Notes under the pieces: generated by a model
Told to the model about the DNA's origin: nothing
The model's database searches: none
The model's input: the letters and a program-made list of their open reading frames with translations, nothing else
Position numbers and translations under genes: made by a program
Shown here: one piece after another, positions 1-12,528 of the stretch
Layout: every line of letters begins with the position of its first letter
How positions within the stretch are numbered: position 1 is the first letter of the stretch
Source: Chaetomium olivaceum
Lineage: Eukaryota; Ascomycota; Sordariomycetes; Sordariales; Chaetomiaceae
Direction of reading: 5' to 3'
Length of the DNA stretch: 64,000 nucleotides
Assembly (NCBI GenBank): GCA_039881045.1
Contig: JAYWVB010000006.1
Location: 1-64,000, forward strand

Positions 1-2396
1 AACCGAGTTGGTGTCCCTACGAGGTTCGGTTCCATGGCTGTTCGGAAAAGGAACAGGACCGTGGCAATTGCGTGCAGAACCCCTGGTCAAGTTTCTGCGA
101 GGTTATGTTGGCCCCACATTCATGACTTGGGGCGATTCAGGGAGGTGCAGTTCCCTGACTCCACTGGTTCTCCATTTTCCTTCGTGCTCCAGCAGCCAGC
201 TTGAACTCCGCACATGTACCAGAGATCGGAGGCTGAGGATTATGGCAAAGAGGAGAGTAGCACGTGAAGGATGATAAAAAAAAAAGATAAAAAAGAAAAA
301 GAAAAAACAGCAAGACACAATACTTAGACCAAAGCGAGGAACAGACCGCCTGCAAATGGGCTAAATGAGCGGCACATAAATTTTAAACTCAGCGTCCAGA
401 GATCTGTGCTTTCCTAAATCGGCGATGTGCTGCAAGATGGCGGAAGGTGGATGGTGCCTTGCATGGCAGCGATAAGATAGTGTGAGTATGCCGAACGTGT
501 CCCAACATTCACTTTTCTGTGGCTATTCAAGCAGACTCTACCGCAGATAATAACAAAAGATGCATCACCATGGAAGTACTCATACAAAAAGTACCTACAC
601 AAGTATACTATCGGCTGTTCATTTTCGGGAAGCAGGCCGAAGAACTGCATTTACTTCCTCTGTTGTATTTTGGCTACAGATACCAACCAGGATCATGAAC
701 CACCATCGATAGGTACCCTTGCAATCAACCCCACGTGCCTCACTGCAGGCTCTCAAACCGAGCTGCCAATCCAACACAACGCGGCAGCCACTAGGTACCG
801 TGGAATAACTAACACAAGCCTTTTGTCGAAACATCGGGTTTCAATGGCAGCTTATCCCGTCCCCCCTGCGGAACGTGAGACACGCGGCACCTTGTTGCCC
901 GTGTTGAGCCGCGCTGGAACACGTCCCGTTTCACAGTAGTTGTTTGCAGGCACCCGATTCCTTTACGCCCCCGTTACCAATGCCAGCCACACAACGATTT
1001 GGCGCGGCGTCTTCTGCCAGGTTGTTCTCGAAACACGACACACATCACGGTCTTGAAACGACGACAGCTCGGGCGCCCCGGCTTTTCCCCCATACTTAGG
1101 GCCATGAGGAGATGAATATATACGCACACTCTTAGGCGGACCCTACTATAGGCGTACCAAGGATTGGCAACGAACAAGGTGGGGGAAAAAACACAGCAGA
1201 GCTGCTTGGCCTTGCATTAACATACCCCTGTGGCGCAGGTAGCCTCATTTTCAGAGCACTTCCCATGTACATACTTGGTGTCTCGACGGGAGGATGAACC
1301 TAGATGATATTTCACTACGTGTTTAAATGCTCATAATCTGTCAATGCAACCGACATGCTTTGGATACCACAGACTGGTCGCTCTATATCGGCAATGATAT
1401 TAACACACTACTGCTACGGCCAATGCTACCTGAGTAGGCCACTATCACAAAACGGGCGATCATCGTCTAAAGAAGTGCCTACCCTTATCTAAATGGTCGT
1501 TCATAATATTACACGAGGCGGCCAGTTCATACAACATTGGATACCTTCTGATCGTAAGTTGGCCTATAGCCCTGTCCATCTATCCTGAAGACAGCATCTA
1601 TTCTTAGTCCGCGTAACAGCGCGCTAAGGCTCTGCTGTTGATATCATCTTCAAAAACGAACTGTCTACCGCAAATACCCAGTACTTACCAGGTATGTAGG
1701 CAAGTAGCAACCTCAAACAGGACTCGACTCCCTGATCGGCGCCATACACAACGGCTCTGTTCTTGCTTTTGAGAGCGGTTACTTTGCGTCCGAGAGGAAG
1801 GAACAATTTGTACGAAGACACCGTACAAGAGGATAGGCTGAAGATACAAATTAGAAGTCTGGTACCTTAGCTAGAGCCCAATCTGTCTCGGCTTGTGAAT
1901 AGCTACCTCAGTACCTAGGTGCGTACCAAAATACCCGCATGCACGTGGGCTAAGAGCGAGTGCCCTCAACATAGTTATAGGTGGCACCTTGCTTGATATT
2001 GAATAGATCTGTCGCTCACAGCTTGGCATGATATTTTGATATCATTGAAAAGAGAAAACGCGTAAAACTACAGGGCGCTGGGCGTCAAATCAGAGGAGGT
2101 CGTCAAATTGGTGTTAACCGTGGAGACATTTGTTCCAACTGTTGGGATTTCCTTTACCTCTGGACCCGGGACTCCACCTATCCACATCCATCGATGGCTG
2201 ACCGTCAGTGCCTCAACACCACCACTGGGAACCGACCCCACTACAACCCACACGCATATCCCTTTGGCTCAAAGCCGGGTGTTGTTCCCCAAAATATTTT
2301 TGTTCTTTTGTACTCTTTCCGGAAGACCTGATTCCGCTTCACCACCACAAGCACCGTTCAAGAAAGAGACTACCCTTTCCATGTTCCTTGTGTAAG
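1..2396. other. gene-poor 5' stretch, no supportable gene
   Basis: Only short overlapping ORFs without recognisable domains are present. There is an A-rich purine run at about 270-310. From about 1200 to 2060 the base composition is more AT-rich than in the genes to the right, with scattered TACCTAGGTACC-like words. I see no tRNA or repeat I can delimit. Confidence 0.5.
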
Positions 2397-2771
2397 ATGG
2401 AAGCGACGCCAGAGCTGGAAGAGGTCTATCGGCGCACCGCTGCCGACCTCCGATCTATTTCGCGTGCCGAACGCAACTTCATCCTGGGCCACCCACCGCC
2501 CGGGGAGGGTGACCGGCTGTGCGTTGCCAAAACGGGCCACACCCGCGCGGGCCTGGTGGCCAACGCGTTTTCCAACCCAGGCGAGCTCACGCTCTGCAAC
2601 GCGCAGATTCTCTGTCATCATCAAGGCGTGACCTGGGACCTACCAAAGCCTGCCAGCTCGGGTGGCCTTGAGGAGCTCGAGATCACGCTGTTGGGCCAAC
2701 TCAAGGAGCCCACGCCGCTGAAAAAGCTACATTATGGGATATCCGCTCAACTGAGGAGACTACTGCTGTGA
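2397..2771 (+). CDS. hypothetical protein, 124 aa
   Basis: This uninterrupted ORF starts at an ATG with a purine at -3 (AAGATGG) and has a charged, protein-like N-terminus (MEATPELEEVYRRT...). I do not recognise a family. There is no signal peptide or membrane segment. It ends about 310 bp before the start of the broken amidase on the same strand. The middle part is rich in Gly/Pro and the last 30 residues are basic and leucine-rich. The C-terminus may be wrong if an intron has been missed. It could also be the surviving first exon of a decayed gene, since its right-hand neighbours are all damaged. Confidence 0.35.
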   Translation: MEATPELEEVYRRTAADLRSISRAERNFILGHPPPGEGDRLCVAKTGHTRAGLVANAFSNPGELTLCNAQILCHHQGVTWDLPKPASSGGLEELEITLLGQLKEPTPLKKLHYGISAQLRRLLL

Positions 2772-3082
2772 GAAACGCCGGGGCAGGACGTACCCCCACC
2801 ATTGGGAACTTGATGAGAGGGTGGGCGTACTGTGCGGCCGGGCGGTGGGTATTATCCATGATGTCCACTGCCGAGTCACGCACCCGACTGCAATCTGACG
2901 CGTGGCCACATAAAATTCCACTGGACTACCAAGTTCGATGCAGGTTGAGCAAGCCCACCAAGCGGCCCAACGTTGTCCAGTACAAGAAAAATATCACCCC
3001 TCACTGCACCCCCCATTCCGCGCGGCCTAGTTGTACCGCTTGCCGCATTGGATGGGTCCCTCCGCTCCCCCCCATACAAACC

Positions 3083-5267
3083 ATGAAAATGAACTATCGT
3101 GGATTGCCGGTAATCATCGTCTTTGCAGCTGGATTGTGGTTTCTCTTCTCCAAATTCATACCATTTATTGCCCCAAGGACAACCATGCCATTGAATCGAA
3201 AGCTCGACCTGCTCACCGCCACAGCAGGTGACTTGCGTCGCCTTCACGAGGCAGGTGAGTATACCAGCGTCGAGCTTGTGAAACCCCATCTCGCCCAGAT
3301 CACAGCGCACGATCACGCCGAGATGAAGCTCCACGCTATGATAGCTACTGCTCCCACTGACAGGGTTGTGGAAGAGGCGCGGGCTCCGGACGAGGAAAGA
3401 CGTACAAAGGGGCCCCGCTCACAACTCCACGGGATCCCGATCATTTTGAAGGTTCATTCACAGATTCATTGGTTGTGTCTAATTACAGCCAAGTGAATCA
3501 TATATCTAATTCTCCCTTACAGGATATCATAATGACACCTTCGTTTGGAATGGGCACCACGTCGGGGTCCTTTGCTCTGAAAGGCCTGACTGCAAAAAAG
3601 GATGCGACAATCGCCACTCTCCTCAGAAAGGCAGGGTGCATTGTGATCGGAAAGTCGAACCTTTCAGTCAGTTAACAGCTTCCCACCCGACTTGACCTGG
3701 GGCTGTTGCATTGCTGATTGTAGTCGGGCAGGAATGGGTCAACTCGCAGGGCTTTGATGTGACTAGTGGATGGTCCCCGGTGGGAGGGCAGGTATGGGTT
3801 TTCTCTGTCAACATAAGAGCAAGGTGGTGGGCACTAACAGAAAGTAGACCCAGTCCCCGTATGTGCGAGGTGGTGTCGACCCCAAAGACGTATGGCTGGG
3901 CCACAGTGTGGGTTACCTACATTTTCCGTTTCCCCCAATGCCACATCTCCTCTGACGGCCTTGCTCGCAGACACCTGCTGGCTCTTCCTCTGGCTCTGCA
4001 GTGGCAGCAGCAGCCGGGTTCGCTCCTATCTGCATCGGAACCGAGGCCGATGGGTCAATTGTACAGCCAGTGATTCGCGCTGCGCTTTATAGCATGAAGG
4101 GAACGGTTGGGAGTGTCAACATGGTGGGGACTCAATCTGGGGTGCCGCCTGGGACAGCGCTGGGCCAATGGCCAAATCTGTCGAAGACTGCGCTGATGTA
4201 ATGGATATCCTTCTTCCTGGACAGGGCTTCCGCTCCTCACTCAAGCGATCTTGGGAAGGGCCTAAGGATTGCTCTCTTGAACTGTGAAAAGTGGCAGTGG
4301 GATGATGAGGATTGCAAGAGGGTACCAGAATTCGACGAACAACACGTAGGCCCCCCTAAAGTTATCATTCCGAGCAGCACACTTACGATATGGCAGAAGC
4401 AGGAACTGGCTATCGCTTTGAAGACGATCGAAGCGCTAGGCGGAAAAGTGGTTTACGATGCTCCACTTATGATGCTGGACGACGTTGTCGAGAAGTACAA
4501 GACCGTCGCCATGGGGGCTCTCTCTCGTATGCATGTTCGCTTGCCCGCTGTAGGTCTCTACTAAACTCAACACCAGGGCACCAACTCAGCTTTGTCATCG
4601 AGAGGTACCTGGCGATATTTGACCAACCTGGTTTGCGGACCTTGAAGGACCTTGTCGAGTGGAACAAGGGGCATGCGGAATTGGAGCTGCCAGCGGGTGC
4701 GTATTTTAATCACCTGTAGGATCTCTACCGACCTGACCATGTCCCACAGAACAACCGAGTCAGGTCGTGCTCGAGAACGGCCTTAAAGACACCATGGCCG
4801 AAGAAGAATACCACCGAGGACTCAAGCATCTTCGTCAATATGTACGGGACAGTGTGGAGGCACTCTGGCGCGACACAGACACGGACATCATCATCGGAAC
4901 TGGAGAGTCGCTATTGACTACGACCGCTGCCGCCGCAGGCTAGCCCATTGCCACAGTACCGTTGGGTCTCTCAACGTTGAATGGCAGATCGTTTGGTTTG
5001 GAGCTGGTTGCTAGAGCGGGTGCCGAGGAGAAGTTGTTCGAAGTTATGTCTGCATGGGAGGCCACGTTCCTAGATTCCAGGAGCCCTCCACCCATGCTTC
5101 TTGTCAGAATACGGGATTCACCAGTCCAATCAGGCAATCAAGTATGGTTGTTTTCAGCGCTTGTTGCGGTGCTTGTTTTATTGTTGTTGTTCGTGTCTTT
5201 TTCGATCCCGACATGTGGGTCCCCTCCGGGTTTTACCCGTCGAGATGAGGGGTGGTGGTTAAGCTAA
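3083..5267 (+). pseudogene. amidase-signature family protein, multiply disrupted
   Basis: Spliced by eye, this encodes an N-terminal hydrophobic anchor (about residues 7-30) and then a full amidase-signature domain. All three catalytic elements can be read: the Lys in LHGIPIILK, the Gly/Ser-rich GSSSGSA loop, and the Ser in TEADGS. Family members hydrolyse amides, or act like GatA, through a Ser-cisSer-Lys triad. Five introns keep phase (for example at 3451-3521 and 3669-3720). Then the reading frame breaks. One base seems lost near 4143, just after TQSGVP. One base seems gained near 4257, before LRIALL. An in-frame TAG stands at about 4940, where a residue between AAAAG and PIATVPLG is expected. 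Homology continues through the GRSFGLELVAR and MSAWEATF regions, so the whole length is present but not translatable. The 3' limit is approximate. Confidence 0.8.
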
Positions 5268-5615
5268 ACATGCCCCGTTTACTTCATATCCGAAGCCTCC
5301 ACCCCGATATTCTGACACTTCTGAACTGGACATCAAGCTCGTAATAGTCGCTCAAGAATACAAATGAGAGAATGATTCACATGGTAGATATTCTCTCTGA
5401 TCTTTGTCTGCTGCATTTTCATTGGTATCAAACGGCCTGCGTTATTTACATACTCTAGGACGTAGTAATTCACAAACAATGTTCCATAATTCAGCACTCT
5501 TACATTGTAGGCGTAGTAAACATGTTTAAGTCTTCAAACCGGTCTACAGTGTCACCCGAGGCAGAATACTTGATTAATGTTATAGGTCTATAGCTATAAC
5601 TAGGCCCCGGATGAA
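5268..5615. other. intergenic, nothing recognised
   Basis: AT-rich spacer between the amidase remnant and the polypurine tract at 5636-5706. No ORF of note. Confidence 0.5.
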
Positions 5616-6320
5616 TCAATTTCGAGATGTTAAGCAACGGAAAACCCAAAGGAAAAAAGAAAGAAAAAGAAGAAAGAAAAAAAGAAAACGGAGAAAAAGA
5701 AAAGGTTTAAAAACCCGATATACCGGACTGAGGTTAGCAGACTCAACGATAGCGAAAGTAAAGCCGTCGGTAATGCAATGAGCTACAGGTGTCCCATTAG
5801 TTAGAATGAGAAGTCCAGTCTGCATAGCAATAGCCAACGCTGCCAACGCTGCCAATGCTACCACTAATGAAATAACACCGAAGAAAATAGCAGCCCAGAC
5901 CGTGTAAAATTGCGAAGTGTTGCGCTTGTCATGAAAAAGGGTGGTAAATGACGTTGGTTCGATAAGTTTCGTGTATTCCTGTAGCGCTATGAGTCGGTCT
6001 CCAAAATATGGGAAGTCGTACTGAGCCGAGTAGACGGTTTTCGCTCCAGGTGCGTCAATATCATCGTATAATGGTTCTTTCTCCCAGTCTTGAGTGCAGA
6101 GTTTAAACAAGAGCGGGTCTGCGTCAGGGTCGATGGCCTTTTGTTGTAGCCGTGGGACCTTTTCGCGCTTCTTGAACAGAGCCCGAGACCGTCTATCCTG
6201 ACCAAACACAAGGCGAAACGTGAGGAGGACTTCTTTGTAGAAGCCGCTTGCGTGCAGCTCGCTGGCATTTTGGCGGGACCCTGGGGCCGACCTGTTGTTG
6301 CTATGGCGGCTGCGTTCCAA
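5616..6320 (-). pseudogene. C-terminal fragment of a fungal membrane protein family
   Basis: The reading frame holds a stretch typical of a large unnamed fungal family: FYKEVLLTFRLVFGQ, then LLFKLCTQ, then DFPYFGDRL, a short linker, and a hydrophobic helix (about residues 141-170, rich in Ala/Val/Leu). In that family this block is the C-terminal third of a 500-700 residue protein. Here no ATG starts it; the reported frame opens at a TTG. I could not find the N-terminal two thirds in the 900 bases upstream. The last 25 residues (FLFLRFLFFF...) merely translate the polypurine tract at 5636-5706 and are unlikely to be native. I read it as a truncated copy. Function is unknown. Confidence 0.5.
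5636..5706. repeat. polypurine (A/G) tract
   Basis: About 70 bases that are almost purely A and G on the plus strand (GAAAGAAAAAGAAG-like). It forms the end of the fragment ORF on the minus strand. Confidence 0.8.
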
Positions 6321-7229
6321 GCAATCCCGAAACAGTCTATCTACACGGTTAGATCTAGTGATTTCTGGTCCAGCTTATCACGCAGCTGTTTTAAAGAGAG
6401 GGCTTGGAAACTTACTGATCCAGGTGTGTTTCATTGCGTTCCCCCTGTGCCATGATTGCGCAAAATGCTGGTACGCGAAACATCATGACGGTTTTATTCC
6501 TCCTATCCAGCTCCAAATGCATGCAGACAGAATCCACCCAACGAATTTTGAGCCCCGCAAGTTTTGAAAAGGTGAAGTAACAGATATTCACGGCCTTCAA
6601 TGCGTTTGACTCGAGCAATATTGTCTGATCTGTGGGAAGGCGTGCGATTGGCCCTCTCCTCTTGGTGAGGTGACGTAAGATATCGCAAATTGCTATAACT
6701 ATTTCGAGACTCTTTGAGGGGACGGCTGGTCACAGCCCATGTATCCGTGGGCTGGCGGCTGACGGCAACTTCTTGGTGCACGTGAATTGCGATTATCTCC
6801 CGCTTGTACTGGGGAGAGGGGAGGTAGAGCATCGATACCAGGCCCAGCACTCATCAAAGGTGCCACCGTCAGATGAGGGGTTGATTGGTATCTTGTCGAG
6901 GAAAAAGGCTTTTCTGAGATCATCCCCTGTTGTATTAGAAACTATCCCCCCATGGTCAGTTCCCTGAACGCAGACCCTAGGTAGGGTAGCTTGAATGTCC
7001 AAATTGGATCGGTGTCGTATCGGTTGTGACAAGCTGAGGCACCAGGTCCAGCAGTTGGCCTTCTCCACCAAGCGTTATGAGGACCGGCAAGCCCGCGACC
7101 TGCGAAGAATCAAGCCGGCGTGTAAGATGTGTAAAAGGTCCAGGGACAAATAAAACTTTGCGGGGACCCTGGCGGAGAGGCTACCGTCCGCGAGCGCTTA
7201 TTAAAAGAGCGCATGTTAGCCATGCTACC
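6321..7229. other. intergenic, nothing recognised
   Basis: Short ORFs on both strands with no protein-like composition. I looked here on the minus strand for missing 5' exons of the membrane-protein fragment and found none. Confidence 0.4.
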
Positions 7230-7789
7230 TGAAGTACATACAACGTGACCGCGTCGCAGGAGACTATCTCCTTGACGTCGTCCTGTCTGCGGTTTCGGCC
7301 TCAGTTGCCCAAGGTCATGACGACGACGACGCTGTCTCCATCTGCTCCAACGACATTGACCCCGATGATGACTTCGCCTGATACAGCAACTCCCGTGAGT
7401 TCCTCGTGATCGATACAATCGCTCGCCCATTACTTGGAACCATGATACCTTCAGAATACGTCGAGATGCTCGAAGACTCAGGCAAGGCTCTCTCACCCCC
7501 TCAAATCCCTCGGGGAACAGCACCAATGGCAACACCACCGCCCCCTCAACCATCCCGGCGCTCACCCAAGCGCATTTCTACCATGGGAATTCGTACTATC
7601 CCTTCGGCATTCAAGGACCCAAGCATGGCATGCACCGCCAGTGGAGCACTACACAGATCATCTCGCACATAGAGCCCAACCTGCCGCGCTACTTCCCGGA
7701 CGTCCAGTCGCTATATCTAGTGGACTACGACCTGACGCTGCGGCCCGACAGCACCGAGCTGCCGACACAGGGGCAGCGGAATATGTGAC
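7230..7789 (+). pseudogene. remnant of a conserved fungal hypothetical (F-box-protein-like)
   Basis: Two adjacent frames read as one protein if a single C is added to the C5 run near 7496-7500. The first frame covers an acidic stretch and SREFLVIDTIARPLLG. The second covers SYYPFGIQGPKHGMH through LPRYFPDVQSLYLVDYDLTL. The second part resembles a family of fungal proteins, often with F-boxes, that have a conserved LYLVDY..LRPD motif; this is recognition from memory. An in-frame TGA also lies at about 7379, after DDDFA, and no convincing start is visible. Lesions at both ends and in the middle suggest a decayed gene. Confidence 0.4.
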
Positions 7790-8877
7790 GTGGTTGAGGC
7801 AGTACTGGACACGGTTTTCGGCCTAGAAAATTTGAAGTAGGGCTGGTGGCGTATTTAGTGTTGAATCGGGAAGGGAAGGTGAGCTTCAAGCGGAAGGCGG
7901 AGAGACAGATCTGGAAGCCATGCAACTGACGAGAGGTTGCTGGTTCCCGTCTCCTCGCTTGGTTGGTCGGCACTGAAATAACTAGAAGTTAATGTAGAAT
8001 AAAGATGCAAATCGTACTGCAGAATCATGGTAGTTACAGTGAGCCCGTTTGCCGGTGGTGTGAAATTACAATCCGGCGCTACGCTTCAAGCTGGATTGTG
8101 GGATGGGGAACCTGTTGATACGTTACTTCAGTACCTTGATTGTCTCTCTTCCTCACAGAATTTCCCCAATGCGCCGATGCAAGGGTAACTGAATGATATG
8201 AGATATAAAAGTTCCCCAAATCAGAGAGAAGGTGAGAGGGGATGGAGATATTTTCACCCACCGAGAGCTGTGACATTCCCCTTCATCGTCGAGACTGGGT
8301 AAACCACGTGCCACCAATAACTAAATAATATAGGCACTTTTGCTTGGCCTTGTGGTGTACCCGCCTTGGCCGCACAGGGTAGGGAAGACGGGTACATGGC
8401 TCGGCGATGGCTAAGATCGGGGATGGTGCGGTAAGTTTCCCCAACGGGCAGTACTTTTGAGTTTGTTCCTCCGTGCATCAGCGTTGCTCACTCCCTGGCC
8501 GCATTAAAAGACCCAATCACAAAGCCCCGATCCGCCCAGTGTAAATCCCCCAACTTGGAAGCTGTTTCAGATTGCCATAAGTTAATATGTGGTGCCTTGC
8601 TAAGAAGAAGAAGGAAGCAATTGATCGGCACAGACCTGCCTTTACCCGCAATTTAGCAGCTGATCCGACTCTTGATGAACGCGATGATGGTGTCGAGAAT
8701 TCGAGGGCCCATGCCGTCCCTTCCCTCTTCAACCCTTCAATTGAACTCGAAGCCCTCTGAAGCAATGTTCGGGAAGGTGCATCTGCCTCGTCGTCGTGGC
8801 TGCCTCTGTATGATATTTGCACCTTGCACCCCGCTCTCGGACCACGGTTCCAACCTTCGATTGGTGTGAAGACCGAA
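7790..8877. other. intergenic, upstream region of the GT25 gene
   Basis: No ORF with protein-like features. The minus-strand ORF at 8517-9002 is a shadow over the GT25 start. Confidence 0.4.
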
Positions 8878-10167
8878 ATGTTTTCCCGGCACCGGATTTT
8901 GGCCGCCTCGCTTGCCGTTGGCATCACGCTCTTCCTGTGGTTTCGCACGCCGCAGTGGCCGGTACCAGCAAACAGACGCTCTCCGGAGGTCCTCAACAGC
9001 ACTCTCGGGGTAAGTTGCCATTACCATAACCAATTAGCAATTCCAAAGAACCCCACTGAATTCCAGCTCCTAGTTTCAACACATATTCGCCATCAATCTC
9101 CCCTGGCGAACCGACCGCCGTGACGCATTGGCCCTGGCTGGTGCCTTGTCCGGGCTCGACATCACATGGGTTGACGGGGTTTTGGGAAAAGACGTGCTCG
9201 ACAAGACGCTGCCGGGAGACCCGAACAGTCGCCAGGGAAATGGGGGGTTTACGACGGGGAACAAAGGGTCGTGGAGGGCGCACATGAATGTCTTGCAGAG
9301 GTGGGCTCTGAAGTTGTCGATTTCCATTCAGTTCTCATCTAACTGCGGCGCAGGATCGTCCACGAGAACGTCACTAGCGCCTTCATTCTCGAAGACGATG
9401 CCGATTGGGACTTGCGCCTGAAGAGCCAAATGCAGGTCTTCGCGCAAGCATCTAGGGCTTTCACACAACCGTCAAATGGGCAGTCTCTCGCAGAGCAGTT
9501 CAGCACTCACGCCGACCCAGAGCTCCCAATCACACAGCTGCCGCCGGGAACTCGTCCCCGTCTCACGCCCTACGGAGACAATTGGGACGTCCTGTGGCTC
9601 GGCCACTGCGGGACCGACTTCCCGGCCGCAACCGCCCTGCGAGTGACGATCCCCGACGATATGACTGTTCCATCCCCGAACCATCTCAAACCGCACCCCT
9701 TTGCCCTGCAAGACGCTCTCGCCGAGGAATATCCCCCGCATACGAGGGTCGTACACCCGTCACGCGGAACGGCATGCACACAGGCATACGCTGTCAGTCA
9801 GCAAGGAGCAAGGAAGCTGCTGTGGCAGTTTGGGCTCCAAACACTGACGACGGGATGGGACCTCATGTTGCGGGATTGGTGTGACGACATGTACAGCCCT
9901 CTCGGCCCCGACACGGTGGACGAAAATGGAGAGGACGAAAAGAGGAGGGCTCCGATCTGCGTGACAGTACAGCCGCCATTGTTCAGTCATCACTACGGAA
10001 AAGGGGCTGCCTCTGACATCATGGCTCCCGGAGGAGGATTCGTTAACAAGGATAAGGAAATGACTCCATACGTAAGACTCAGCGTCAGGATGAATATGGA
10101 GAGGTTGGTGAATGGGCAGAGGGGTGTCGAGCAATGGGAGGACGATACTGTCCATCTTGGAGACTGA
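8878..10167 (+). CDS. glycosyltransferase family 25 protein (LPS-type), 390 aa
   Basis: Three exons (8878-9009, 9074-9300, 9354-10167) join in phase to give 390 aa. Residues about 7-23 form an N-terminal signal anchor, so it is probably a type II Golgi membrane protein. The GT25 fold is seen in INLPWRTDRRD (start of the nucleotide-sugar domain), the acidic metal-binding ILEDDADWD (about residues 131-139), and a C-terminal TQAYAVSQQGARKLL block followed by DLMLRDWCDD. GT25 enzymes transfer galactose or other hexoses from a UDP-sugar to protein or lipid-linked acceptors. The true acceptor here is unknown. The first intron acceptor was chosen at CTCCTAG (9073), not CCAG (9066), because only the former keeps the INLPWR frame. 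The gene is intact, in contrast to its left-hand neighbours. Confidence 0.88.
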
Positions 10168-11732
10168 TTGTTGACCGGTAATTACTCCAACTTGCGTATC
10201 CAACAGCATGGACATTCCCCGCTGACAGGTAACGCCTTAGTTGAGATCTCGAACGAGTGACTTTCTAGACCCACAACCACTCGACATCGAAGGCCACCGG
10301 ACACGTGCTCATGGATTGATATCCGGGCTCTTCCTCCAAAGCCACTACTTAGTGGCCTCTGCCGGCCGCACGACGGCCATGTCTCATCTGTATCAACAAC
10401 CTTATTCAGTCAAAGTCCGGCGGACGGAACCTCCCTCGACTTCGACGCGCAACCACAGAACACAGAAAGAAAGCTACATCGTAACACTGGAATGCCCCGT
10501 AAAGCCCGCCGACCGAAGCTCACCATCCTGGTTGAGGTGTTACGCAGGCTCTAGCGCATACATTGAAGGGGGTACGATAGCACGGCGTCTCCCCCACCCG
10601 TACCATGACGGATGCACGCGTGAAACTTTGCTCCGATCTACGGCAGCACCTTCTTCACAATCATGGGGGGCGGGCGGCACTTATCCCGTGTCAAGTAACG
10701 ATGTCTGAACCGCGGAGGACAAGGGCAGGATTGAGTATCAGTGGCCGGCTTCCTGTTTTACAGGGGTCACGGTGCAAGGGAGCAACAGTGTTGAAATCAA
10801 ACCGTTCAGGCTTCAATCAGATGCATAAACCGGTGTAGCTGAATACTTTCGGGAATATGGTTTTATGACTGCACTTTCAGCCAAGGTGCCTTGGGCAGCC
10901 CAGAGCCCTCCTGTCGGTAACGATTGAATCGACGAATTGATATATAATCAACAGTTCCGCACGATCTAGCATACTATCTGTCAATCTTATCTTCTTAGTA
11001 CGTTTGCGTACGTATCTAGCGCGTTAGCATGGTTGACGTCGTGGTGGAATGGCTAGGGAGTGTGTGGCGTTCGAGTTCGAGCATGTCTAAAACGGAATTA
11101 GAGGTTTTGAGATTGGGAGGCAAACTTCAGTCGGCAAATGAAGATATTATGACATAAAACACGAAACGAGGTGTGGGCGGGAAGTGGGTTATTTGATGGA
11201 CGAAGGAGGACGAATTGAAGCTGACCGTGGCAACCTACCTTAATTAGCATGTTAACTTGAAGACTTCAAGCATCGAAAGTCTTGGGTCAACAACCCCTGG
11301 TCAGGTGGAGGATATCATCCGGAACAGGGATTGGGATGTGTGTTGTTGAATATCATGGCACTTGCTCTAAGGCCTGTATCGTTTTTCTCACAGGGGTATA
11401 ATATTGTGCCACAGTCACAGTTGGCGGTTGGGGGTTCATTCAGGAACCGAGAGTGGAAGGATGACACAAGGTGGAAATGGAAACACCGAATTCAGCTGAT
11501 TGGGTTCTATACTGACGGGCCCAATCTCAGCCGGTTAGGCAGCAAAGTTAGCCGCGTTCAAATATGCCAGACTTACTTCCTCTTTCCCCAACTCGCACCA
11601 TACATTCGTCTTCTGTGACAGCACCCGTCTTCAACCCGCACCACGCCGACACCGCTGACCTGCGCCTCTGACTTGTTCGCTCTCAGATGACCAGGCGATA
11701 CCTCATTGCTACTCAGCCAACAGCACCACACC
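10168..11732. other. intergenic, nothing recognised
   Basis: About 1.5 kb with only short ORFs. A string GTTCGAGTTCGAGC near 11069 superficially resembles a tRNA B box, but no tRNA fold surrounds it. Confidence 0.4.
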
Positions 11733-12188
11733 ATGGCATCATACAACATCTACCTTGCCGAGTCACTCGGGGGAGGCAAGGGGGACCACCACGCCATTCT
11801 GGTCGAGAACGCCGCGCTTCCGTCTATCACACCTGATACCAACCCACGGGCCTTCCTGTACCAAGTCAAGGGCAGCATCGCCCAAGGTATGACGTACGAG
11901 TTCCGTGATGCACGGGAAGAGGACTCGTTTCTGGGCAAGACACTGCTTGGAACGGTTGAGGAGAGCGACTTCAACTGCATCGACCGCATCTGCGCTTCCC
12001 TGCCCGCGCCTAAGAAACAGTTTAACGGGCCGAAGCGGCTGTTTCCTCGGGAGAAGCTTTACAGGTGCCAGGCGTGGACACGGGATGCCCTGCAGGCTTT
12101 GGAAGATGAAGGGGTTTTGCGGAATCTGCATGGGGCTTTATGGCAGGGCATCCATGAGGGAAGGCGGACGGAGACGTGGAGCATTTGA
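11733..12188 (+). CDS. DUF6914-like fungal protein, 151 aa
   Basis: Single exon with a good start context (CACCATGG). The protein begins MASYNIYLAES and has HHAILVE, FLYQVKGSIAQGM, YEFRDARE and a CQAWTRDALQAL segment near the end. This order (a HxAIxV strand, a YxVxG strand, then a Cys-x-W-T near the C-terminus) fits the small fungal DUF6914 proteins of 140-180 aa. The assignment is from memory of the family pattern and should be confirmed. No signal peptide or membrane helix is seen, so it is probably cytosolic. Function is unknown. Confidence 0.65.
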   Translation: MASYNIYLAESLGGGKGDHHAILVENAALPSITPDTNPRAFLYQVKGSIAQGMTYEFRDAREEDSFLGKTLLGTVEESDFNCIDRICASLPAPKKQFNGPKRLFPREKLYRCQAWTRDALQALEDEGVLRNLHGALWQGIHEGRRTETWSI

Positions 12189-12528
12189 AGCAGAGGGGGT
12201 GGATAAAAAAGGTGAAAAGCGAGGATGGAGGGTGCGGGGAGAGGTGTTTAGCTGTGTCTTAAGGCGGTAGTATAGAATCCATGATCATCAAGACACGGGT
12301 GAAGCGAACATTGGCGAAGCGATCGAGGGGATGACGACGTATATCATGTCCGAGCTCACAGCCACCTTTATTTCGGTATCGATCTGTAGCCCTGTACCAA
12401 TCCTTGGAGATAACCGATGACTCCGAGTCCTCCCTCCATCCGTACCACGGTCTAAAACCACCTTGCTGTCGGATATTATCAACGATGCCATTCCTCCCAG
12501 TCCATGCTTGTATGTCCTGCTCTGGGGC
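12189..12528. other. short convergent spacer
   Basis: Shared 3' region between the plus-strand DUF6914-like gene and the minus-strand RGG gene. No further feature seen. Confidence 0.4.

Noticed and set aside
11041..11100. tRNA B-box-like GTTCGAGTTCGAGC
   Set aside because: No A box or paired stems around it.
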